Assembly: GCA_030424705.1 (NCBI GenBank)
Contig: JAUHWJ010000018.1
Location: 1-11,820 of the forward strand
Reading direction: 5' to 3'
Length of the DNA: 11,820 nucleotides
Source of the DNA: Alphaproteobacteria bacterium
GTDB lineage: Bacteria > Pseudomonadota > Alphaproteobacteria > Rhodobacterales > Rhodobacteraceae
The position numbers and the translations under genes are program-made. The notes under the pieces were generated by a model. That model was given only the letters and a program-made list of their open reading frames with translations. It was not told where the DNA came from and made no database searches. This document shows, piece by piece, positions 6,073 through 11,820 of the stretch. The stretch's first letter is position 1. Every line of letters starts with the position of its first letter.

Positions 6073-8234
6073 CCGCCGCCTGCCCCGCCTGTGGCGGCGC
6101 CGCCTTCGCCCCGGTCCGCCCCGCCGCCGCTCGCGCGGCGTCGGAGGCGCGGACGCTCATCCTCTCTCTCCCCGAAATCCACTGCGCCGGCTGCATCGCC
6201 GGGGCGGAGCGGGCGCTCTCCGACGTTCCCGGGGTGATCTCCGCCCGCGTGAACTTGACGCTGAAGCGCGCGACCGTGCGCGTGGCGGACGCAGTGGCGG
6301 CGGAGACCCTGACCGAAGCGCTCGCCCGCGCCGGGCACCGGGCGCTGGAGTTCGATGCGGCGACACTCGCCGGAGCCGGCGACGACGAGACGGGCCGCGC
6401 GCTCCTCCTCGCCATCGGCGTCTCGGGCTTCGCGATGATGAACGTGATGCTCCTCTCCGTCTCGGTCTGGTCAGGGGCGGAGGCGGCGACGCGGGACTTC
6501 CTGCACTGGATCTCCGCCGCCATCGCGCTCCCCGTAATCGCCTTCGCGGCGCGGCCCTTCCTCTACAGCGCCTGGGGCGCGCTCCGGTCGATGCGGCTCA
6601 ACATGGACGTGCCGATTTCGCTCGCGATCCTCCTCGCCGCCGCGATGTCGCTCTTCGAGACTTGGGCGGGCGGGCGGCACGCCTATTTCGACGCGGCGCT
6701 CTCGCTCACCTTCTTCCTGCTGGTCGGCCGGTATCTGGACCATCGCGCCCGCGCAGCGGCGCGCTCCGCCGCGCGGGAACTCGCCGCGCTCGAGGCGCCG
6801 AAGGCGATCCGGTTCGGGCCGGCGGGGCGGGAGACGGTCGCCGTGGCCGACCTCCGGGTCGGAGACCTCATCCATCTCGCGCCCGGCATGCGCGCGCCGG
6901 TGGACGGCGTGATCGCGGAGGGGCGGTCGGACATGGACCGGGCGCATCTGACGGGCGAGGCCGTGCCTGTCCCCGCCGGGCCGGGGGCGCCGGTGAGCGC
7001 CGGGGAGATGAACCTTACGGGGCCGTTGACGCTCCACGCGACCGCGGTGGGGGAGGAAACCTCCCTCCGCCGCATGACTGAACTCGTCGCCGCCGCGGAG
7101 CGCGGTCGCGGAACCTATCAGACGCTGGCGGACCGGGCCGCGCGCATTTATGCGCCGGGGGTGCATCTCCTCTCATTCGCCGCCTTTCTATTCTGGGCCT
7201 GGCAGAGCGGCGACCTCCGTTTCGCGCTCAACGTCGCCGTCGCGGTGCTCATCATCACCTGCCCCTGCGCGCTCGGCCTCGCCGCGCCGGCGGTGGCGAC
7301 GGCGGCGGCCGGGCGGCTCTTCCGCCGGGGCGTCCTCCTCAAGAGCGGCGACGCGCTGGAGCGGCTGGCCGAGGTGGATGTCGCCGTCTTCGACAAGACG
7401 GGAACGCTGACGACGGGCCGGCCCCGCTTGGCGACAGAGGCGACGCCAGAAGCTCTCGCCGCCGCCGCGGGCCTCGCCGCGGGCTCCGCCCATCCCTACG
7501 CCCGCGCGCTGGCGGAGGCGGCGGAAGCGGCCGGGATCGCGCCCGTGCCGGTCTCGGGCCTCGTCGAACGCCCCGGCGCGGGCATGGAGGGAGAGATCGG
7601 GGGGCAGGCCGCGCGGCTCGGCTCCGCCGCCTTTACGGGCGCGCCGGATGACGGCGGCGCAGCGATCTGGCTCCGCCTCGGCGAGGCTCCGCCTGTCCGC
7701 TTCGGCTTCGCGGACGAGTTCCGCCCCGGCGCCGCCGCGCTCGTCGCCGCTTTGAAAGCGCGGGGGATCGGCACGATGCTCCTTTCGGGCGACGGGGCCG
7801 AGGCGGTGGAGGCGGCGCGCGCCGCGCTCGGGATCGACCATGCCGAGGCGCGCGTCTCTCCGGCGGAGAAGCTCGAACGGCTGAACGCCCTCGCCGCCGC
7901 CGGCCGCAAGGCGCTGATGGTCGGGGACGGGCTAAACGATTCCGGCGCGCTCGCCGCCGCCCATGTCTCCGCCGCGCCGGGCTCGGGGCTCGACGCCGCG
8001 CGGGTGGCGGCGGACATGGTGCTACTGAACGCCGATCTTTCCGCCCTCGCCGGAGCGATGGAGACGGCACGATCCGCTCGGCGGCGCATCCTCGAGAATT
8101 TCGGCCTCGCCGCGGCCTACAACCTCGTCGCAGTGCCGATCGCGCTCGCCGGTTTCTGCACGCCGCTGATCGCGGCCCTGGCGATGTCGCTCTCCTCGAT
8201 CACCGTCTCGCTCAACGCGCTGAGGCTCCGCTGA
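6069..8234 (+). CDS. ccoI: CcoI/FixI, copper-transporting P1B-type ATPase for cbb3 oxidase
   Basis: A 721-residue heavy-metal P-type ATPase. CcoI homologues move Cu(I) to the periplasm slowly for insertion in the haem-copper centre of cbb3 oxidase, rather than for copper tolerance. All core motifs are seen: an N-terminal C5-P-A-C8 pair, one heavy-metal-associated domain with C39-A-G-C42, the actuator T295-G-E297, the metal-transport C398-P-C400 in the membrane, the phosphorylated aspartate D442-K-T-G-T-L-T, the nucleotide-domain H475-P476 and the hinge G619-D-G-L-N-D624. Length and order are normal, with no frameshift. The start ATG overlaps the ccoH stop, with GAGG at 6058-6061 seven nt upstream; the stop shares one base with ccoS. 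Placement in ccoGHIS separates it from the CopA-type tolerance pumps. Confidence 0.97.
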   Translation: MTAACPACGGAAFAPVRPAAARAASEARTLILSLPEIHCAGCIAGAERALSDVPGVISARVNLTLKRATVRVADAVAAETLTEALARAGHRALEFDAATLAGAGDDETGRALLLAIGVSGFAMMNVMLLSVSVWSGAEAATRDFLHWISAAIALPVIAFAARPFLYSAWGALRSMRLNMDVPISLAILLAAAMSLFETWAGGRHAYFDAALSLTFFLLVGRYLDHRARAAARSAARELAALEAPKAIRFGPAGRETVAVADLRVGDLIHLAPGMRAPVDGVIAEGRSDMDRAHLTGEAVPVPAGPGAPVSAGEMNLTGPLTLHATAVGEETSLRRMTELVAAAERGRGTYQTLADRAARIYAPGVHLLSFAAFLFWAWQSGDLRFALNVAVAVLIITCPCALGLAAPAVATAAAGRLFRRGVLLKSGDALERLAEVDVAVFDKTGTLTTGRPRLATEATPEALAAAAGLAAGSAHPYARALAEAAEAAGIAPVPVSGLVERPGAGMEGEIGGQAARLGSAAFTGAPDDGGAAIWLRLGEAPPVRFGFADEFRPGAAALVAALKARGIGTMLLSGDGAEAVEAARAALGIDHAEARVSPAEKLERLNALAAAGRKALMVGDGLNDSGALAAAHVSAAPGSGLDAARVAADMVLLNADLSALAGAMETARSARRRILENFGLAAAYNLVAVPIALAGFCTPLIAALAMSLSSITVSLNALRLR

Positions 8235-8416
8235 TGGACATCCTCGTCTTTCTCATTCCGGTCTCGCTCTCGCTCGGGGCGTTGGGGCTCCTCGCCTTCC
8301 TCTGGACTCTCCGCTCCGGCCAGTTCTCAGACCCGGAAGGCGACGCCGCCCGCATCCTGCTCGACGATGAGGACCTTGAGCCTCAGCCGCCCCGCCCTTC
8401 GACGAACCGGCGATAG
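8234..8416 (+). CDS. ccoS: CcoS/FixS, small cbb3 oxidase maturation protein
   Basis: A 60-residue membrane protein needed for cofactor (haem b and copper) incorporation into cbb3-type oxidase in Rhodobacter and relatives. One N-terminal hydrophobic helix (about 3-25) is followed by the family's conserved G-Q-F-S-D-P-E-G and A-R-I-L-L-D-D-E stretch. The tail is a short proline-rich basic end. ATG 8234 shares its first base with the ccoI stop, with GAGG (8222-8225) 8 nt upstream. It is the last gene of the ccoGHIS unit; its final 34 nt overlap the 3' end of the convergent AbrB-family gene, so no room remains for a separate terminator between them. Confidence 0.94.
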   Translation: MDILVFLIPVSLSLGALGLLAFLWTLRSGQFSDPEGDAARILLDDEDLEPQPPRPSTNRR

Positions 8417-9462
8417 AGCGCCGGGGTCACGCTCACCGTAAGGAGGATGCGGAGGATGTGGTGCGTGGTGACGAAGACGGGGTTCGCCCCGATCGTCAGA
8501 GCGACGAGGCTCATCTCGATCACCCCGCCGGGCGCGAAGGCCATCACGTAGACCTCGGGCCGCTCCCCCGTCAGCGGCGCGAGCATCGCCCCGAAGCCGA
8601 AGGCGAGGAGGAGCGCGCCCGAGGCCGTCAGCGCCGTCAGCCGCGCCGCGGCGACAAGGGCGGCGCGCGTCAGTCCGGCGAAGCGCGCGCCGAGCGAGGA
8701 GCCGATGACGACCTGAGCCGCGATCACCGCAAAGGCCGGCGGCTGCGCCTCGACCACGCCGGAAAGATGCGTCGCCCCGCTTAGGAGGATCGGGCCGATG
8801 ATGTGCCCGGCGGGAATGCCGAGCCGCTTCCCGATCATCCAGCCGAGCGCGCCGACGCCGATCAGGAGCGCATAGTCCGCGCCATTCGCCGCGACATGGG
8901 CGGGATCGAAGGTCACGCCTGCGGCGCTTCCCACCACCTCCCCCGTCAGCACGAGAAAGCCGAGCGGCACCATCGCGATCACGAAGACGATGCGGAGGAA
9001 ATGCAGCGCGGAGATCGTCTTCACATCGCCCCCCGCCGCCTCGCCGAGCATGATGTTCTCGATCAGCCCGCCCGGCGCCGCGCCGAACCATGCGGTCGGC
9101 GCGTCGTAACCGCCGACGCGGCGGAGAAGCGCGTAGCCCCCCACCTGCGCCGATACGGTGTAGAGGAAGAGCGCGACGACGCCCGGCCACCAGTCCGGCA
9201 GCCGGCCCAGAAGCTCCGGCGTGAACATGCCTCCGATCATCACGCCGATGATCACGACGAAACTGTTCCGCAGCCATTCCGGAAAGCGGACCGGGTTGAG
9301 CCGGCCGGGCAGGAGGATGCACCAGAGCGCGTTGGCGGTGATGGCGCCGAGCATCCACGGCATCGGGGAGCCGATGCGCGTGAAGACCCATCCCCCCGCC
9401 GCCCCGAGCGCGATGCAAAGGAAGAGGCTCGCCGCCTCCCTACCGGTCAGCAGCGCAGGCAT
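8383..9462 (-). CDS. AbrB family membrane protein (duplicated Gneg AbrB domain)
   Basis: A 359-residue polytopic membrane protein of the Pfam AbrB family (often mislabelled ammonia monooxygenase and unrelated to the Bacillus DNA-binding AbrB). E. coli AbrB was linked to regulation of aidB, but the biochemical role of the family is unknown; transport is plausible. An internal duplication is obvious: R-I-G-S-P-M-P (29-35) matches R-L-G-I-P-A-G (213-219), A-P-G-G-L-I-E (129-135) matches A-P-G-G-V-I-E (310-316), and H-F-L-R-I-V-F (154-160) matches H-I-L-R-I-L-L in the second half, with nearly equal spacing. Start ATG 9462 has GGAGG 9 nt upstream; the longer in-frame start at 9555 would lie inside the end of fadJ and adds only a low-complexity arginine-rich stretch. 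It lies 22 nt after the fadJ stop and is probably co-transcribed. Its end overlaps ccoS. Confidence 0.9.
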   Translation of the reverse strand: MPALLTGREAASLFLCIALGAAGGWVFTRIGSPMPWMLGAITANALWCILLPGRLNPVRFPEWLRNSFVVIIGVMIGGMFTPELLGRLPDWWPGVVALFLYTVSAQVGGYALLRRVGGYDAPTAWFGAAPGGLIENIMLGEAAGGDVKTISALHFLRIVFVIAMVPLGFLVLTGEVVGSAAGVTFDPAHVAANGADYALLIGVGALGWMIGKRLGIPAGHIIGPILLSGATHLSGVVEAQPPAFAVIAAQVVIGSSLGARFAGLTRAALVAAARLTALTASGALLLAFGFGAMLAPLTGERPEVYVMAFAPGGVIEMSLVALTIGANPVFVTTHHILRILLTVSVTPALYRRFVEGRGG

Positions 9463-9471
9463 GGGCCGGGG

Positions 9472-9476
9472 CCTCC
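9472..9476 (-). promoter_or_regulatory. Ribosome binding site of the AbrB-family gene
   Basis: On the minus strand this reads GGAGG, 9 nt before ATG 9462, inside the 22-nt gap after the fadJ stop. It supports 9462 as the start over the longer frame that opens at 9555. Confidence 0.6.
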
Positions 9477-9484
9477 GCTTGGAA

Positions 9485-11644
9485 TCACGCGGCGGCCGCC
9501 TCCGTCTCCCGCAGTTTGGCGAGCGCCTTCGGCGAGACCGCGAAGCGCGGCCCATGCCGCTCCGCCAGCTCCGCCGCGCGGGCGGCGAAGGCGTCGATCC
9601 CGATCCCGCGAATGAACTGGAGCGCCCCGCCCGTATGGGCCGGGAAGCCGATGGCGAAGATGCCGCCGAGATTGGCCTCGACCTCGGAGCGGATCACTCC
9701 CTCGTCATAGCAGCGCAGCGTCTCGATGGCCTGACGGTAGAGCAGCCGGTCCTCCGCCTCCTGCATCGTCACCTCGCGGTTGCCGGTGCGGAACTGGTCC
9801 AGCCCCGGCCAGAGCGTCTTCGCGCCGTCCGGGTGATAGTCGTAGAAGCCGCCGCCGTAATGCCGGCCGCCGCGCCCCATCTCCACCATCCGGTGCGCCA
9901 CCGCCTTGGTGTGAGAGCCGTCCGCCGGAAAGCCGTCCTTCACGCCGAGCCGCTCGTCGAGGGCGAGGTGCGTGTCGTGCACCTTCTTGGAGAGCACCAT
10001 CGACACTTCGTCATGCACGGCGAGCGGGCCGACCGGCATGCCGACGCGCCAGGCGGCGCGTTCGATGGCGACAGGGCTCATCCCGTCCATCAGCAGCGCC
10101 TGGCCCTCGTCCAGATAGGTGCCGAACACGCGGGAGGTGAAGAAGCCGCGACTGTCGTTCACGACGATCGGCATGTAGCCGAGCTTCGTCACGTAGTCGT
10201 AGCCCTTCCGCAGCGTCTCGTCCGAGGTCGCCTCGCCCATGATGATCTCGACGACCTTCATCTTCTCGACGGGCGAGAAGAAATGGAGGCCGATGAAGCG
10301 TTCAGGCTCCGGGCAGGCCTTCGCGAGAAGGGAGATCGGCAGGGTGGAGGTGTTGGAGCCGTAGATGCCGCCGGGCGAAAGGCGCGGGAAGGTCTCCGCG
10401 ATCACCCGCTCCTTCAGCGCGACATCCTCGAACACCGCCTCGACGATCAGGTCCACGCCCTCGAAGGCCGCGTCATCGGCCGTCGGCTCGATAAGGGAGA
10501 GAAGCGCGGCGCCAGCCTCCTCGCTCATCCCGCCCTTCTTCGCGGCGGCGGCGACGAGGCCGGCGGAATGCGCCTTGCCCTTCTCGGCCTTCGCGATCTC
10601 CGTATCCTTCAGGATCGTCCGCATACCGGCGGAGGCCTGCGCCCAGGCGATGCCTGCGCCCATCATGCCCGCGCCGAGCACGGCGACGGAGCCGGGCGCC
10701 CATCGCTCCCCCGCGGGCCTGGCCGAGCCCGCCTTGATCGCCTGCCGACCGAAGAAGAAAGTGCGGATCGCCGCCTTGCATTCCTTCGTCACCATGAGCG
10801 CGACGAGGCCGCGGCTTTCCTGCCGCAGGGCCGCCTCGAAGCCCATGCGCATCGAGTTCACCGCGATGTCGAGGATCTTCTCCGGCGCCGGCATGAGCCC
10901 GCGCGTTTTCTTAACCAGCATGGCGGAGGACGCCATGATCATCGGGCGGACGCGCGGATGCGTCGTGTCGCCGCCGGGATAGCTGAACCCCTTCCTGTCC
11001 CACGGCTGCTGCGCGGCCGAGGGGTTGGCCTTGATCCACGCCTTCGCAGCAGGAATGAGATCCTCGCGGCTCGCCACGATCTCGTCGACGAGGCCGTAAG
11101 CCTTGGCCGCCGCCGGCTTCCACGGCTTGCCTTCGAGGAGGACGGGCAGCGCCTTCTCCAGCCCGAGCAGGGCCGTCAGCCGCACCACGCCGCCCGCGCC
11201 GGGCAGGAGGCCGAGCGTCACCTCCGGCAGGCCGACCACCGCCGCCGGATCGTCCACCACGATGCGCCGGTTGCATGCGAGGCAGAGCTCATAGCCGCCG
11301 CCGAGCGCCGCGCCGTTGATCGCCGCGACGACGGGGACGGGCAGGAGCTCTATCTCGCGATAGGGGCGCTTGTTCTCCTCGACATAGCGGAGCGTCTCGG
11401 CGTCCGCCGTCTCCATCGAGCCGAGTAGGTTGAGGTCCCCGCCGGCGAAGAAGGTCTTCTTGGCGGAGGCGAAGACGACGCCTGTCAGCCCCTGCTCCGC
11501 CCGGAGCTTCGCCAGCGCCCAGTCCATGGACGGAAGATACTTCTCGTTCATCGTGTTGGCGGACTGGCCCGCCATGTCGAGCGTGACGGTGACGATCCCG
11601 TCCGCATCCTTCTCGTAGCGGATATGCTCGTGCCCCTCGCCCAT
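9485..11644 (-). CDS. fadJ: FadJ/FadB-type bifunctional enoyl-CoA hydratase / 3-hydroxyacyl-CoA dehydrogenase
   Basis: A 719-residue multifunctional beta-oxidation enzyme that hydrates trans-2-enoyl-CoA and oxidises the L-3-hydroxyacyl-CoA formed with NAD+. The N-terminal crotonase domain (about 1-190) has the oxyanion-hole segment F-F-A-G-G-D (65-70) and the two catalytic glutamates, E119 in G-G-G-Y-E-L and E141 in L-P-E-V-T-L-G. The NAD-binding domain starts near 318 with G-A-G-M-M-G (324-329). The dehydrogenase catalytic pair is H454 in L-H-F-F-S-P and E466, with the 12-residue spacing of FadB H450/E462. The two C-terminal 3HCDH domains follow (about 495-719). Length equals the FadJ norm (about 715). 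ATG 11644 is three bases after the thiolase stop, with GAGAGGG (11653-11659, minus strand) upstream. Substrate chain length cannot be told from sequence; FadB-like and FadJ-like names are both defensible. Confidence 0.95.
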   Translation of the reverse strand: MGEGHEHIRYEKDADGIVTVTLDMAGQSANTMNEKYLPSMDWALAKLRAEQGLTGVVFASAKKTFFAGGDLNLLGSMETADAETLRYVEENKRPYREIELLPVPVVAAINGAALGGGYELCLACNRRIVVDDPAAVVGLPEVTLGLLPGAGGVVRLTALLGLEKALPVLLEGKPWKPAAAKAYGLVDEIVASREDLIPAAKAWIKANPSAAQQPWDRKGFSYPGGDTTHPRVRPMIMASSAMLVKKTRGLMPAPEKILDIAVNSMRMGFEAALRQESRGLVALMVTKECKAAIRTFFFGRQAIKAGSARPAGERWAPGSVAVLGAGMMGAGIAWAQASAGMRTILKDTEIAKAEKGKAHSAGLVAAAAKKGGMSEEAGAALLSLIEPTADDAAFEGVDLIVEAVFEDVALKERVIAETFPRLSPGGIYGSNTSTLPISLLAKACPEPERFIGLHFFSPVEKMKVVEIIMGEATSDETLRKGYDYVTKLGYMPIVVNDSRGFFTSRVFGTYLDEGQALLMDGMSPVAIERAAWRVGMPVGPLAVHDEVSMVLSKKVHDTHLALDERLGVKDGFPADGSHTKAVAHRMVEMGRGGRHYGGGFYDYHPDGAKTLWPGLDQFRTGNREVTMQEAEDRLLYRQAIETLRCYDEGVIRSEVEANLGGIFAIGFPAHTGGALQFIRGIGIDAFAARAAELAERHGPRFAVSPKALAKLRETEAAAA

Positions 11645-11647
11645 CGC

Positions 11648-11820
11648 TCAGACCCTCTCGATGATCGAGGCGACGCCCATGCCGCCGCCGACGCACATGC
11701 AGATCAGCGCCCGCTTCAGCTTCCGCCGCTCCAGCTCGTCCAGCATGGTGGAGACGAGGCAGCCGCCCGTCGCGCCGAGCGGATGCCCCATCGCGATGGC
11801 GCCGCCGACGACGTTCAGCT
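11648..11820 (-). CDS. Acetyl-CoA acyltransferase (thiolase), C-terminal end only
   Basis: The last 56 codons of a thiolase that enters from the right edge on the minus strand. The two active-site blocks of the C-terminal domain are both present: G-H-P-L-G-A-T-G, with the catalytic histidine, and C-V-G-G-G-M-G-V-A, with the second catalytic cysteine. It stops with TGA at 11650-11648. In this operon it would be the 3-ketoacyl-CoA thiolase (FadA/FadI) that cleaves the product of the adjoining FadJ; the spacing of three bases to the fadJ start indicates one transcript. From this fragment alone a biosynthetic acetoacetyl-CoA thiolase cannot be excluded, but the neighbour makes the degradative role more likely. 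Confidence 0.92.
   Translation of the reverse strand, partial: LNVVGGAIAMGHPLGATGGCLVSTMLDELERRKLKRALICMCVGGGMGVASIIERV

Noticed and set aside
9463..9555. Longer N-terminus for the AbrB-family protein
   Set aside because: It would overlap the end of fadJ and adds only an arginine-rich stretch; a GGAGG site supports ATG 9462.
9221..11428. 735-codon open frame on the plus strand opposite abrB and fadJ
   Set aside because: It is antisense to two genes with complete catalytic motifs. Strong G/C third-position bias removes stops from the opposite strand, and its translation is rich in Arg, His and Ala with no recognisable domain.

Overview
The window reads as an ordinary, densely coded stretch of a GC-rich alphaproteobacterial chromosome. 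Rhodobacterales is the likeliest order. The reasons are the strong G/C bias at third codon positions, a compact ccoGHIS (rdxBHIS) block with an FNR/FnrL-type operator, an alphaproteobacterial YjgN (DUF898) + M48 protease pair, and a thiolase-fadJ beta-oxidation unit. The assignment rests on gene content, not on a phylogenetic marker. I see no tRNA, rRNA, CRISPR array, insertion sequence or obvious foreign DNA, and no gene-free stretch longer than about 145 bases.

Layout: (1) 1-725, plus strand: the C-terminal part of an iron-containing alcohol dehydrogenase that starts outside the window. (2) 848-3213, plus strand: a two-gene unit with a 1-nt stop/start overlap, made of a polytopic DUF898/YjgN protein and a membrane-anchored M48 zinc metalloprotease. 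(3) 3177-4019, minus strand: an MsrQ-like haem-b membrane protein, convergent with the protease gene and overlapping it by 37 nt, with no msrP beside it. (4) 4020-4163: a divergent control region of 144 nt with a clear FNR/FnrL box at 4097-4110. (5) 4164-8416, plus strand: ccoG, ccoH, ccoI and ccoS, each touching or overlapping the next. They form the maturation module of cbb3-type cytochrome c oxidase: cupric reductase/Fe-S protein, small assembly protein, copper P-type ATPase and small membrane protein. (6) 8383-11820, minus strand: an operon read right to left, made of a thiolase (3' end only), the bifunctional enoyl-CoA hydratase/3-hydroxyacyl-CoA dehydrogenase FadJ, and an AbrB-family duplicated membrane protein. 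Its end overlaps ccoS by 34 nt.

How the parts work together: ccoGHIS should be induced by FnrL when oxygen falls and would supply reduced copper and assembly factors to a cbb3 oxidase whose structural genes (ccoNOQP) are not in the window. The operator sits between ccoG and msrQ, so it could also control the MsrQ-like quinol-linked haem protein. The thiolase and FadJ carry out the last three steps of a fatty-acid beta-oxidation cycle. AbrB is a probable inner-membrane protein carried along with them. The YjgN-M48 pair is translationally coupled and its function is not established. It is the nearest thing here to an undescribed system, together with the MsrQ-like gene that has no MsrP and carries an extra C-terminal membrane region.
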